Origin: Microbispora hainanensis
GTDB lineage: Bacteria > Actinomycetota > Actinomycetes > Streptosporangiales > Streptosporangiaceae
Direction: 5' to 3'
Length of the DNA: 64,000 nucleotides
Assembly (NCBI RefSeq): GCF_036186745.1
Contig: NZ_CP108086.1
Location: forward strand, 2,542,001 to 2,606,000
Of this stretch, positions 8,901 through 16,985 are shown piece after piece (positions within the stretch are counted from its first letter, which is position 1; each line of letters opens with the position of its first letter). The notes under the pieces are model-generated. The model saw only the letters and a program-made list of their open reading frames with translations, was not told the DNA's origin and made no database searches. The translations under genes were made by a program, and so were the position numbers.

Positions 8901-10375
8901 TGGGCGAGCGCGTGCCAGGCGTTCTTCGACACGACGGCCACGCAGTGGCCCGCCGCCTGCAGGTCGTGCACGTGCCCGGCGAGCTCGGGGCCTCCGGGCA
9001 GCGTACGGACGATCCCGAGGCGCTGGGCGAGGCCCTCGTCGCCGCCCGCGAGCATGACCGTGCCGGCCGCCTTGGCGGCGCTGACGACGGGCACGGCCAG
9101 GGCGTCGATCTCCGGGGCGAGACCGGCGACGGCGACCCGTGAGCCGTCCCTCGACACCTCCACCGCCCGCAGTCCGCGTGACCGCCAGAGGTCGGCGTCC
9201 GAGAGCAGGAGATCGGGGTCGGGCAGCGGACGGACCGACCAGTCCTCCACGGTCGCCGTGTGGCCGGGGTCGGAGAAGTCGATGAGCGAGTAGAGCCGGG
9301 AGTACAGCTCGCCGGTGTCCTCCCCCTCACGCAGCGGCTCGACCCGGTCGATCGTCCACGAGCCGGTCGTCAGCGCGTCGGCGTGCAGGATGACGGTGTC
9401 GACGCGGTCCATCTTGCGCAGGCAGTCGGCGTCGAAGACGACCGTGTCGTGCTTGCCGAGCGCGCGGGTGACCGCGCCCGCGAACGCGTCGCGGCTGAGG
9501 TCGGCGACCCGTGGAGTGCCGGCGACGAGGATCGACACGGCCCGTTCGCCCCGCATGAGCGCCCGCGTCAGCGCGTACGCGGCGGCGCTGATCGGGGCGA
9601 CCACGTCGGCGTAGCGCTCGATCGGCCCGTGCGGCAGGTGGGTCGGCCGCTGCCGGGTCTCGGCCCTGATGTGGTGGTAGGCGCCCGGACGCGTGGCGAG
9701 CCGCTCCTCCAGCCTCTCCCACGCGTGCCGGCTGGCTCTGGTCTCGACATAGCGGCCCACGTTGGCGACGGCCTGCACGAACAGCGCGGTGGGACGGAGC
9801 GTGAGGGTCTGGGTGACGAGGTTGGCGGTGTTGAACAGGGCGTCGGTGGGACCATGCCCCAGCCTGCGGTCGAGCTGTTCGCGGATCGCGGGCGTGGCGT
9901 TGACCAGTTGCAGCAACGCGGGCACGGCCACTGGGAGCTGCGGGGCCCGGATGGCCCTTCCCAGGAAGATCAGCCCGATTCCGGCGATGCCGGCCGTCAG
10001 CCGTACGGTCGCCCGCAGGTGCTCCTCGACGAGCTGGACGGGGCTCTCGTGGGCGTGCTCCTCCTGCTCGTCCAGCTCCGTGACGAGGGTCAGCAGCTTG
10101 TCGTGGTCGACCCGGTCCGGGTCGCAGGCGACGAAGACGGCGGAGATGCGGCCGTTGACCTCCGCCCGCTCGACGCAGGGGAGGGCCTCGAGCCGCTCCT
10201 CCAGATGACTCGCCGCGTCCTCGGAGCCCGGCCGGCCGATCCCGCGCAGGTCGATGCGCACCCCGCCGGGGCAGACGTGCATGTCGCGCGGGCAGGGAAG
10301 CAGCTCCCGGAACGGCTCGGGCAGCACGCCGCGCAACAGGGTCAGGGACGTCGTGAGCGCCTGGTTCAGGAACAT
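5972..10375 (-). CDS. Large cation-transporting P-type ATPase, CtpI-like
   Basis: This is an integral membrane ion pump of 1467 residues, about twice the usual P-type length and similar to mycobacterial CtpI. An N-terminal region of about 700 residues has an HMA-like fold and degenerate pump-like segments. The catalytic half carries LTGES, the membrane motif PEGLP (as in P2-type pumps rather than the CPC of heavy-metal pumps), the phosphorylated Asp921 in CFDKTGTLTEG, and TGDGANDAPAI. The transported ion is unknown. I chose the ATG at 10375 because GGAGAG lies seven bases upstream. The frame stays open to 10528, but that extension is low-complexity Arg/Pro. Confidence 0.9.
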   Translation of the reverse strand: MFLNQALTTSLTLLRGVLPEPFRELLPCPRDMHVCPGGVRIDLRGIGRPGSEDAASHLEERLEALPCVERAEVNGRISAVFVACDPDRVDHDKLLTLVTELDEQEEHAHESPVQLVEEHLRATVRLTAGIAGIGLIFLGRAIRAPQLPVAVPALLQLVNATPAIREQLDRRLGHGPTDALFNTANLVTQTLTLRPTALFVQAVANVGRYVETRASRHAWERLEERLATRPGAYHHIRAETRQRPTHLPHGPIERYADVVAPISAAAYALTRALMRGERAVSILVAGTPRVADLSRDAFAGAVTRALGKHDTVVFDADCLRKMDRVDTVILHADALTTGSWTIDRVEPLREGEDTGELYSRLYSLIDFSDPGHTATVEDWSVRPLPDPDLLLSDADLWRSRGLRAVEVSRDGSRVAVAGLAPEIDALAVPVVSAAKAAGTVMLAGGDEGLAQRLGIVRTLPGGPELAGHVHDLQAAGHCVAVVSKNAWHALAQADIGVGVVDPAAEEPGHVVPWDADIAGELNGVHLFLRCLPRARGNSANAVRLGAAGACVGTLLAVAGPAATALRRAQLASAAVSLGAIVLGEWDGQNAGRVSTPARADSTPWHAMSAREVLARLRSSSEGIGEQEAGRRRAQAVPEEAEGPHSLARATLEELANPLTPALATGAGISALVGSVLDAVLISGVMVINAFLGGVQRFKADRALLSLTESTEVLVRLRRPGGVVETTKADLAPGDVIELRAGDAVPADARVIKAVGLEVDESTLTGESQLVTKTAAPTVAAAVADRSSMVYQGTSIAAGSGRAVVVATGDMTESGRSARLAGEPSPPTGVELRLRDLSRRILPLSIASGVVLLLTDLLRGRPLAAALTPAVSLTVAAVPEGLPFVATVAELAAARRLSRRAALVRNPSTIEALGRVNVLCFDKTGTLTEGRISLRHLSNGWSGRPLEEADAWLRRVLAAAVRASPKSGGGRVIAHPTDRAVLEGAHRLGVTPAEGFESWERVDELPFEPGRGYHAVLGRTEHGHLLSVKGAPEIVLTHCTTVHRDTGAVPCDETVRAELVHEVERLARQGYRVLAVAQRPASDRSDLDESRIDELCFLGFLGLADPVRSTAAESVGRLMRAGVRIVMVTGDHPSTAEAIAVELNALNGRRVMTGPELDELDDETLTKVLPQVAVFARTTPAHKARIVTCLRRAGEVVAVTGDGANDAPAIRTADVGIALGSRATPAARSAADLVVTDDRIETIVDAIVEGRAMWTSVRDSLSILLGGNIGEIAFTVGSNLLAGGSALNARQLLLVNLLTDMVPAMAVAVRPPASTDPDELLAEGPEASLGASLTRDIYLRAAVTTAAATVAWILGRMTGTRGRANTIGLVALVSAQLLQTLAGGGRDRIVVLASLSSLAVLWFIVTVPGVSAVFGCRPLGPVGWVIGLGSATAATLAGMLVQRPVREAATRAEAERRRAAAHLPAPAA

Positions 10376-10806
10376 TCGGCTCTCCAGCAGATGGGAGCCC
10401 GGACGCCGGGTCCGGGAAGGAACGGGCGGCCGCACCGGAGGGTCAGCCGGTGGGGGCCAGGTCGCCTCGTCACCGCGGCGCGAGCGCGCGGCTGCGGCTG
10501 TGCCACGTCGGCGGACGGCCGCAGACATCGGTGGCGGGCTGCCGGAGTGCCCGGAAACACCTCATCCCCCTCCTCGCGAGAGTCGGGGGGAACTCACGAA
10601 TGGATTCCGCCTGAACCCATACGAAGGCTCAGGCGGCGGTCATAACGGTCGTGTGCGACCGTCCTCGGATACTTTTCCTCCATCCGGAGCCCGAGAAACG
10701 CGGGAATGCGAGAAACGCGGGAATACGGGCGTGAGGGGAAAATCCGGATGAGGTGGGAGTGAGGGAAACTGATCGGCGCGCCGAGGGGGCGCGCCGGGCC
10801 GCGGAG
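10376..10806. other. Leader region of the P-type ATPase gene with two hairpins
   Basis: This 430-base stretch holds no gene. Two adjacent inverted repeats stand out: CCGCCTGA (10607-10614) with TCAGGCGG (10629-10636), and ACGGTCG (10645-10651) with CGACCGT (10656-10662, four-base loop). CATCCGGA near 10681 is mirrored by TCCGGATG near 10752. These could be the transcription terminator of the upstream STAS gene, or a structured leader of the ATPase mRNA. No known metal riboswitch was recognised. Confidence 0.45.
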
Positions 10807-11157
10807 TCACCCGATGGTGAACGCGGGCCAGTCGAGCAGGGTGAGCAGCTTGCGCAGGCTCGGCTTGACGTTGTCGAGCCGGATCGGCCGGCCTAGGGGA
10901 GAGTCGGACAGCAGGGCCAGGGCGCGCAGGCCGGAGAGGTCGATGAACTGGAGCTCGGCGACGTCCACGGTTCCCGTGCCCGGGCTCGCCCACTGCCGGT
11001 GCAGGGCGTCGGCCATCGCGTCGCCGTTGGTGAGGTCGATCTGTCCGATCAGCCGTACGCCGCCGTCTTCGGAGGAGCGTACGACCAGTTGCTCGTCGAG
11101 ATAGAGCAGAGTTCTCTTGCTCTGGGCCGATTCGAGCGACCCATTGACGATCATCAT
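10807..11157 (-). CDS. STAS-domain anti-sigma factor antagonist
   Basis: This small cytoplasmic protein probably belongs to a partner-switching circuit, where phosphorylation of a Ser decides binding to an anti-sigma factor. The STAS fold spans most of the 116 residues. FIDLSGLRAL carries the expected Ser, and an RLIGQIDLTN strand precedes it. I chose the second ATG pair (MMIVNG), which has GGAAGG ten bases upstream; an in-frame ATG at 11175 and a TTG at 11226 are alternatives. No cognate anti-sigma kinase is nearby, so the gene is an orphan. Confidence 0.8.
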   Translation of the reverse strand: MMIVNGSLESAQSKRTLLYLDEQLVVRSSEDGGVRLIGQIDLTNGDAMADALHRQWASPGTGTVDVAELQFIDLSGLRALALLSDSPLGRPIRLDNVKPSLRKLLTLLDWPAFTIG

Positions 11158-11318
11158 GTCGGTGCCGCCTTCCATGTAGAGGGGCAGCCACCTCCGAGCA
11201 TCACCGTCGCCGCTCACCGGTGTCAACCCGGCCGCCGTACGGCCGCGCCGTACGGCCGAGAGCGGTTCCGTCGCCGAATGGCCCGCTGCCTGCGGCGACG
11301 CGCTCCCGGCCGTACGTT

Positions 11319-12176
11319 TCAGGCTTTGTGCGCGACGCCGCCGACGAACGTGTGATAGGTGATGCCGGGCTCGAAGACCTCACCCGGGTCCGGCCGCCAC
11401 TCCGGGAGCGGCACCAGGCCGGGTTCGAGGAGCGGCAGGTCGCCGAAGTAGGCCAAGATCTCCTCGCGGGTGCGCCACCGGCCCGTGCCCAGGTTCTCGT
11501 TGAACAGCTTTTCGGCCGTGGTCGCCTGCGCCGACACATCGGGCATGCTCGGCCCCGGGTTGTGGAAGTGGGACAGCGCCAGATAGCTGCCCGAGGGCAG
11601 GGCCTCGCGGAAGCGCGCGGCGATCCCCTGGGGGTCCTCGTGGTCGTTGACGTGATGCAGGATCGCGAACAGCAGCAGGGCCACCGGCTGGTCGAAGTCG
11701 ATGAGCGCGCGGACCCCGGGGTGCCCCAGGATCGACTCCGGGTCGCGGATGTCGGCCTCGACGACCGTGGTGCTCCCGTTGGTCGCGAGCAGCGCCCTGC
11801 CGTGCAGGAGCACGATGGGGTCGTTGTCGACGTAGACGACGCGAGCCTCCGGGGCGACCTTCTGGGCCACTTCGTGCACGTTGCCCTGCGTGGGCAGGCC
11901 CGAGCCGATGTCGAGGAACTGCCGGATGCCCGCCTCGGCGGCCAGATGGTGTACGACGCGCCGGAGGAAGGCGCGGTTCGACCGGCCCGCCGCGGGGGCG
12001 TCCGGGGCGATCCGCAGCGTGGCCTCGCCCACCTGCCGGTCGATGGCGTAGTTGTCCTTGCCGCCGAGGAAGAAGTCGTAGACACGGGCGATGCTCGGCT
12101 TGCTCGTGTCGATCCTGGCGAACGCCTGGGCGCGTCCGGCAGGGTCGTCGCCCGGGTGCTGGTCGTTGTCGGCCAT
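11319..12176 (-). CDS. SAM-dependent methyltransferase, DUF574 family
   Basis: The 285 residues match the DUF574 methyltransferase family that is expanded in actinomycetes. KPSIARVYDFFLGGKDNYAID near the N-terminus is the family signature. The SAM-binding motif is FLDIGSGLPT (motif I), followed by VVYVDNDPIVL (motif II) and VEADIRDP. The natural substrate is unknown. It lies upstream of, and in the same direction as, the STAS gene with a 160-base gap, so a shared transcript is possible but not shown. Confidence 0.9.
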   Translation of the reverse strand: MADNDQHPGDDPAGRAQAFARIDTSKPSIARVYDFFLGGKDNYAIDRQVGEATLRIAPDAPAAGRSNRAFLRRVVHHLAAEAGIRQFLDIGSGLPTQGNVHEVAQKVAPEARVVYVDNDPIVLLHGRALLATNGSTTVVEADIRDPESILGHPGVRALIDFDQPVALLLFAILHHVNDHEDPQGIAARFREALPSGSYLALSHFHNPGPSMPDVSAQATTAEKLFNENLGTGRWRTREEILAYFGDLPLLEPGLVPLPEWRPDPGEVFEPGITYHTFVGGVAHKA

Positions 12177-12301
12177 GATCCGTCCTGTTCCTCGCCGTGC
12201 CGGTTCAGATCGTGATCATGCTATGAGCTTCCGGGGCCGCAGAGAAGGATGTTTGCGCTAAATGGCGCGAACCGGTCGGCCAGCGAACAGCATCGGCCGG
12301 C

Positions 12302-12358
12302 GAAGTGTCCGGTCGGAGGGTGAAGTGTCCGGTCGGAGGTGAAGTGTCCGGTCGGTGG
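12302..12358. repeat. Three 19-20 bp direct repeats
   Basis: The word gaagtgtccggtcggag starts at 12302, 12322 and 12341 in the gap between the methyltransferase and VOC genes (12177-12423). The rest of this gap shows nothing recognisable. Confidence 0.8.
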
Positions 12359-12423
12359 GCGAGGGCGGTCGTGGCGGGCGGCCGTGGACAGCGGGCCGCC
12401 CACGGGTGCGCACGAGTGCCGGA

Positions 12424-12927
12424 TCAGACGCTGACGCCGACCCCGCCGCGCGTCTGCGCGCCGTAGCGCTCCAGCTCCTTCGCGAGGTCGAGCGGCCTGA
12501 TCTGGGCGCGTCCGTCGAGGACCTCCTGGGTGATCAGGTCGGCGGGCACCAGCCAGGACACCTCGAACTCCAGCCCGTCCGGATCCTTCGCGTAGAGGGC
12601 CTTGGTGGTGGAGTGGTCGGACGCGCCGACCAGGGCGTTCATCTCCGTCAGCCTGGTCGCGATCCGGTGCAGCTCGGCGAGCGTGTCGACCTCCCAGGCG
12701 AGGTGATAGAGGCCGACCGTCGCGCGCCCGGCGGCCGACGGCCCCGCCTGCGCCCCGATCTGGAACAGCCCGAGGTCGTGGTCGTTCGAGGAGCCCTCGG
12801 CCTGCAGGAAGGCCGCCCCGGGGAACGACTGGACGACGCGGAAGCCGAGGGCCTCCTGGTAGAAGGCCACGCTGCGGGAGACGTCCCGCACGTACAGCAC
12901 GGCGTGGTTGAGTCGCTGGACCGGCAT
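12424..12927 (-). CDS. VOC-fold protein (glyoxalase/extradiol dioxygenase type)
   Basis: This 167-residue protein has the vicinal-oxygen-chelate fold. Repeated beta-alpha-beta modules begin at LNHAVLYVRDVSRSVAFYQEALGF and YHLAWEVDTLAELHRIATRL. Metal ligands are probably His in LNHAV, His in LYHLAWEV and Glu in DPDGLEFEVSW, the pattern of type I extradiol catechol dioxygenases. The C-terminus also resembles that class. The ATG has GGGAGG upstream. A palindromic operator sits 16 bases before the start, so an effector-sensing repressor probably controls it, but no such regulator gene is adjacent. Confidence 0.85.
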   Translation of the reverse strand: MPVQRLNHAVLYVRDVSRSVAFYQEALGFRVVQSFPGAAFLQAEGSSNDHDLGLFQIGAQAGPSAAGRATVGLYHLAWEVDTLAELHRIATRLTEMNALVGASDHSTTKALYAKDPDGLEFEVSWLVPADLITQEVLDGRAQIRPLDLAKELERYGAQTRGGVGVSV

Positions 12928-12942
12928 GACGCCCTCCCGAAA

Positions 12943-12958
12943 ACTTGAACGCTCAAGT
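12943..12958. promoter_or_regulatory. Palindromic operator before the VOC gene
   Basis: ACTTGAACGCTCAAGT is a perfect inverted repeat (six-base arms, four-base spacer) placed directly upstream of the ribosome site of the VOC gene. The spacing and symmetry suit a dimeric MarR- or TetR-type repressor. Confidence 0.6.
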
Positions 12959-13090
12959 AATTGTACCTCGGTGGGTTTCCCGGAAACTGTCGGTGCCAGG
13001 TCGTACGGTTGCCACCGGGCAGCGCCGGGGGCGCTGCCCGGGAGCGGTCCGGAGATCGGTGCCGGCGAGAGGCCGGCGGAGGGGGACGAC

Positions 13091-13303
13091 ATGATCGTGG
13101 ACAGGGCGACGCGGGAGCACGAGGACAACCTGGTCCTGTTCCGGGCGGTGCACGAGGTCGCGGTCCGTCATGCCGGCGCGCCGTACCACCAGGTGATCTC
13201 GGCGCTGGCCGCCTGCCTGCCCGACACTCCCCGATTGGCCGACGACGAACTGCGGCGCATCGCCGAGGAGATCACCCTCGGCCGCGACCCCTCGGGCTTG
13301 TGA
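13091..13303 (+). CDS. Small acidic hypothetical protein, 70 aa
   Basis: The frame opens at an ATG directly after GGAGGGGGAC, a strong ribosome site. The peptide is amphipathic and helical: MIVDRATREHEDNLVLF, then an HQVISALAACL helix and a DDELRRIAEEI helix. It has no membrane segment or signal peptide. I do not recognise the family, but the coherent helical pattern and codon use support a real gene. Confidence 0.65.
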   Translation: MIVDRATREHEDNLVLFRAVHEVAVRHAGAPYHQVISALAACLPDTPRLADDELRRIAEEITLGRDPSGL

Positions 13304-13475
13304 GCCGCCGCCTGCGGCATCGCGAACGCGTGCCGAGGCGTCGGGCTCAGGGACCGCCATGGTTGACGCTGTGAGCCTCCACCGCCCGAGGCCGGCACTC
13401 GCCTGACCGGCGTGCTGCCGGTCGCCGCTGTCGGCGCGCAATGCCCACGGGTGGCGCGGAGCGGACGGCGAGGTG

Positions 13476-13943
13476 TCAGTCCATCTCGCGGACCGGCATG
13501 CTCTGCTCCATGGTGCAGGCGGTGGGCTGCGATCCGCAGAACGCGGCCTGCAGTTTGAGCGAGTGTGTCTTGGTGATCGGTCCCTGCGACCGCCCCATCA
13601 CGAAGGCGGGGGAGACGGATCCGTTGAGGCTCTGGTTGAACCGGCCCGAGGCGGACCTGCCCTGGACGGCGTTCGCGCGCCCTCCTGCGATCATCTGACG
13701 TCCGCCTCCACCGGTTCTGCGGACGCGGCCGGCCGTGGGCTCCTCGTGTACGGGCGGCGGGGTGGCACGCACTGCTGCGGACGGTCGGGGGCCATGCGTC
13801 GCTGCCGGCGGTGAGGCGAGATGCGCCGTCGCGGGCTGTGCGGCGCAGATTCCCGCCGCCGGGATCATGAGTGCGGCCATGGCCAGCCGCCGGGCCGTGA
13901 GGACTACGGCGTCGACGGGGGGCCGCGTCCAGTAGCGGGACAT
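13476..13943 (-). CDS. Secreted hypothetical protein with two C-terminal Cys
   Basis: This 155-residue protein has an Arg-containing start and a hydrophobic stretch (LAMAALMIPAAGICAAQPATAH) that looks like a signal peptide with cleavage after ATA. The middle is Pro/Arg-rich and disordered. The C-terminal 50 residues look folded and contain two Cys (FCGSQPTAC) that could form a disulphide. GGAAGG lies twelve bases before the ATG. The function is unknown. Confidence 0.55.
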   Translation of the reverse strand: MSRYWTRPPVDAVVLTARRLAMAALMIPAAGICAAQPATAHLASPPAATHGPRPSAAVRATPPPVHEEPTAGRVRRTGGGGRQMIAGGRANAVQGRSASGRFNQSLNGSVSPAFVMGRSQGPITKTHSLKLQAAFCGSQPTACTMEQSMPVREMD

Positions 13944-13965
13944 ATCGCTATAACGCCTTCCTGCT

Positions 13966-13994
13966 GGACGGCCGGCGAAGAGCGCCGGCCGTCC
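13966..13994. terminator. Strong GC hairpin between ROK and secreted-protein genes
   Basis: GGACGGCCGGCG (13966-13977) pairs perfectly with CGCCGGCCGTCC (13983-13994) around a five-base loop. It lies downstream of the minus-strand ROK gene and just before the ribosome site of the next minus-strand gene. It may therefore be a terminator for the first or a 5' leader structure for the second. There is no U-run. Confidence 0.7.
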
Positions 13995-14122
13995 GGGTTC
14001 CGTGGATCGGCGGCCTCATACCCGGCCGGCGCGGGTCCGTGACCTGTGCTGGGCAAGATCGGCACAGGTCCTTACGGCTTCTTGGCGCCCCGGTCCACGG
14101 TGCCCGGCCGGGGTGCTCGCGG

Positions 14123-15514
14123 TCAGGTGTGCAGGAGCGCGGCGGGGTCGGCCATGACCTGCTCGATCACCTGGCCGGCCGCGCCGAGGGCGGCGGCCTC
14201 TGCGCCGAGCCGTGACACGACCACGGGCGGCACGGCGCCGCGCATCTGGCCGAGCCGGTCCTTCAGCGTGTCGGCGACCATGTGGCCGATCCAGGGGAAG
14301 AGCGGCGCGTAGATGCCGCCGAGGACGATCGCGTCGGGGTCCACGAGGTTGACCGCCGACGACAGAGCCACGCCGAGCGCCCAGGCCGCCCGCTCGCAGG
14401 CGGCACGCGCGTCCGCGTCGCCTTCCTGGAGCCGGGACAGCACCCACGCCACGCCCTGCTGAGCGGGCAGGAGCATCTCGGGTGAAGACGACGGTTCGCG
14501 CGGCTCCCCCGACGTGCCCGTCTCCTCCGACGTGCGTGTCTCCCACGACGCGCCCGTCTTCCCCGATGTGCCCGTCTCTCGCGATTTGTCCGTCTCTCCT
14601 GCTTTGCCGGCATCCTCGCGCGGCGGCATCCCGCCCGGCGGGTTCCCGGGCGCCGCAGCCGGGGGCACGGGGGCGGGCCGGACCGAGGCGGCGGCGCGGG
14701 CGGCGGTCAGAAGGGCGTCCTGGCCCGCGTACTGTTCGAGGCAGCCCCGCCCGCCGCAGCGGCACGGCGGGCCGTCGGGGGAGACGACGACATGTCCGAG
14801 CTCCCCGGCGAAGCCGTGCGCGCCACGGAAGAGCCGGCCGCGGACCACGAGGCCCGCACCGATGCCGATCTCTCCCGACACATGCAGGAAGTCCGGCAGC
14901 CCCGACCCGAACCACAGCTCGCCGAGCGCGGCCAGGTTGGCCTCGTTCTCCACACGTACGGGGAAGGGGAACCGCAGGAGCGACGCCAGCGGCACGTCGC
15001 GCCAGCCCAGGTTCGGCGCGTTGTGGACGACGCCGCTGGTCATGTCCACAGGGCCGGGTACGGCCAGCACGCCGCCGACCACCCGCAGGCCGTTCTCCAC
15101 AGCTTCATCCACAACCGCGGAGGCCAAATCCCCAAGTCGCGCGATCACATCCACAGGGGGTGCGGCCCGGTTGTCCACAGCCTGTGTACGACGCAGCCGT
15201 ACCGTCCGGGCGAGATCGACCACGCACACCGCGAGATAGTCGACGTTCACCTCCAGACCGAGCGCGGCGACGTGCTGACCGCTGATCCGGATCTCGACGC
15301 CGGGCCTGCCGCGCTCGCCGTCCCGGACGGCGCCGGTCTCCACCACGAGCCCGCCTTCGATGAGGTCGCCGACGAGCTTCGACACGGTGGTCTTGGTCAG
15401 GCCGGTCATCTCGGCGAGGGCGGCCCGGGTCACCGACTCCCGGGCGCCGACCGCGGCGAGGACGAGCGCCAGGTTGCGGGCGCGCATCGCGTCATGCCGC
15501 AGGGCCTGCGTCAT
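14123..15514 (-). CDS. xylR: ROK-family xylose repressor (XylR-type) with repeat insertion
   Basis: This DNA-binding sugar repressor of 463 residues is longer than the usual 380-410. The N-terminal winged helix (ARESVTRAALAEMTGLTKTTVSKLVGDLIEGGLV) precedes a ROK domain with the zinc motif CRCGGRGCLEQ. After the zinc motif, residues about 281-346 are a hydrophilic insertion of ETGTSG-like hexamers encoded by an 18-bp array at 14511-14618. This explains the extra length. The ATG at 15514 has GGAGG five bases upstream. It is divergent from xylA, and the shared gap contains a ROK-type operator. I therefore infer that xylose or a derivative relieves repression of xylAB. Confidence 0.9.
   Translation of the reverse strand: MTQALRHDAMRARNLALVLAAVGARESVTRAALAEMTGLTKTTVSKLVGDLIEGGLVVETGAVRDGERGRPGVEIRISGQHVAALGLEVNVDYLAVCVVDLARTVRLRRTQAVDNRAAPPVDVIARLGDLASAVVDEAVENGLRVVGGVLAVPGPVDMTSGVVHNAPNLGWRDVPLASLLRFPFPVRVENEANLAALGELWFGSGLPDFLHVSGEIGIGAGLVVRGRLFRGAHGFAGELGHVVVSPDGPPCRCGGRGCLEQYAGQDALLTAARAAASVRPAPVPPAAAPGNPPGGMPPREDAGKAGETDKSRETGTSGKTGASWETRTSEETGTSGEPREPSSSPEMLLPAQQGVAWVLSRLQEGDADARAACERAAWALGVALSSAVNLVDPDAIVLGGIYAPLFPWIGHMVADTLKDRLGQMRGAVPPVVVSRLGAEAAALGAAGQVIEQVMADPAALLHT
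14511..14618. repeat. In-frame 18-bp minisatellite within the ROK gene
   Basis: Six degenerate 18-bp units related to gacgtgcccgtctcctcc run from 14511 to 14618. They keep the reading frame and encode hexapeptides on the minus strand. Confidence 0.85.
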
Positions 15515-15747
15515 CGCACCCTCCACGCCACCTCATCACGGTCGCGGCTCTCGCGCCCGTGCCGTCCGTAGCTCTCGTGCTCGTGCTCGTACCGCCGGCT
15601 GCGCTCGCGCTCCTGCACACGTGCGGCCCGCCTCACGCCGTTCCCGCCCGCGTCATCGCACCCCTCCACGCGACTCCCGCCGCACGCCCGACGGGCTGTG
15701 CCATCACATCTTCCACTGCCGGAGGTTGATAACCCGGACACACCCCC

Positions 15748-15797
15748 TTGACCCTGCGGCTCCTCACGTCCGATATTTAGTCCACAACATAGACTAA
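15748..15797 (+). promoter_or_regulatory. xylAB promoter with ROK operator
   Basis: A -35 box TTGACC (15748-15753) and -10 box GATATT (15772-15777) are separated by 18 bases. The inverted repeat TTAGTC-N9-GACTAA (15777-15782 and 15792-15797) overlaps the start site and ends just before the GGAGG of xylA. The TTAGT/ACTAA half-sites resemble those of XylR operators, so repressor binding should block transcription. Confidence 0.75.
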
Positions 15798-15811
15798 TTC
15801 GGAGGCGACCC

Positions 15812-16957
15812 ATGTACACCCCCACTCCCGAGGACCGCTTCACGTTCGGGCTGTGGACCGTCGGCTGGCAGGCGCGCGACCCGTTCGGCGACGCCACCCG
15901 GGCCCCGCTGGACCCGGTCGAGAGCGTCCACCGCCTTGCCGAGCTCGGCGCGTACGGTGTGACCTTCCACGACGACGACCTCCTCGCGGTGGAGCCGGAC
16001 CGGACCAAGGCCATCGAGAGCTTCAAGAAGGCGCTCAGCGAGACCGGCATGAAGGTGCCGATGGCCACGACCAACCTCTTCACCCATCCGATCTTCAAGG
16101 ACGGCGGGTTCACCAGCAACGACCGCGACGTCCGGCGCTACGCCCTGCGCAAGGTCATGCGCAACATCGACCTCGCCGCCGAGCTGGGCGCGAAGACGTA
16201 CGTGTGCTGGGGCGGCCGTGAGGGCGCCGAGTCCGAGGCCGCCAAGGACGTGCGGGTCGCGCTCGACCGCTACAAGGAGGGCTTCGACCTCCTGTGCCAG
16301 TACGTGATCGACAAGGGCTACGACATCCGGTTCGCCGTCGAGCCCAAGCCGAACGAGCCGCGCGGCGACATCCTGCTGCCGACGATCGGCCACGCCCTGG
16401 CGTTCATCAACTCGCTGGAGCACCCCGAGATGGTGGGCCTCAACCCCGAGGTCGGCCACGAGCAGATGGCCGGGATGAACTTCGTGCACGGCATCGCCCA
16501 GGCGCTGTGGCACGGCAAGCTTTTCCACCTCGACCTCAACGGCCAGCACGGCCCGAAGTACGACCAGGACCTCATCTTCGGCCACGGCGACGTGAAGAAC
16601 GCGTTCTTCCTCGTCGACCTGCTGGAGAACGGCGGCTACGACGGCCCGCGCCACTTCGACTACAAGCCGCTGCGCACCGAGGACAAGAACGACGTCTGGG
16701 AGTCGGCCGCCGCCAACATGCGGACCTACCTCATCCTCAAGGAGAAGTCGAAGGCCTTCCGCGCCGACCCCGAGGTGCAGGAGGCGCTGGCCGCCAGCAA
16801 GCTCACCGAGCTGGCCCAGCCGACCCTGGCCGAGGGCGAGACCTACGACGACATCCTCGCCGAGTCGATCGACGTGGACGAGGTGGCGGCCCGCGGCTTC
16901 CACTTCACCCGGCTCAACCAGCTCGCGCTGGAGCACCTCCTCGGCGTGCGCGGCTGA
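15812..16957 (+). CDS. xylA: Xylose isomerase
   Basis: This enzyme converts D-xylose to D-xylulose using two divalent metal ions, in the cytoplasm. The 381 residues match the short class I isomerases of actinomycetes. The catalytic His53 lies in VTFHDDDL. The sugar and metal ligands lie in [23 protein letters not shown], the conserved VGHEQMAG, and [21 protein letters not shown] precedes the ATG. xylB follows 28 bases later, so the two form an operon controlled by the upstream operator. Confidence 0.98.
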   Translation: MYTPTPEDRFTFGLWTVGWQARDPFGDATRAPLDPVESVHRLAELGAYGVTFHDDDLLAVEPDRTKAIESFKKALSETGMKVPMATTNLFTHPIFKDGGFTSNDRDVRRYALRKVMRNIDLAAELGAKTYVCWGGREGAESEAAKDVRVALDRYKEGFDLLCQYVIDKGYDIRFAVEPKPNEPRGDILLPTIGHALAFINSLEHPEMVGLNPEVGHEQMAGMNFVHGIAQALWHGKLFHLDLNGQHGPKYDQDLIFGHGDVKNAFFLVDLLENGGYDGPRHFDYKPLRTEDKNDVWESAAANMRTYLILKEKSKAFRADPEVQEALAASKLTELAQPTLAEGETYDDILAESIDVDEVAARGFHFTRLNQLALEHLLGVRG

Positions 16958-16985
16958 CCGGTACGACGAGAGCGGAGGGACGACT

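Noticed and set aside
5654..9142. Very long plus-strand open frame opposite the ATPase gene
   Set aside because: It is Arg/Ala/Gly-rich and lacks any domain. It reflects the strong third-position GC of the minus-strand ATPase, which has all P-type motifs.
10376..10528. N-terminal extension of the ATPase
   Set aside because: The extra residues are Arg/Pro low complexity, and the ATG at 10375 has a proper ribosome site.
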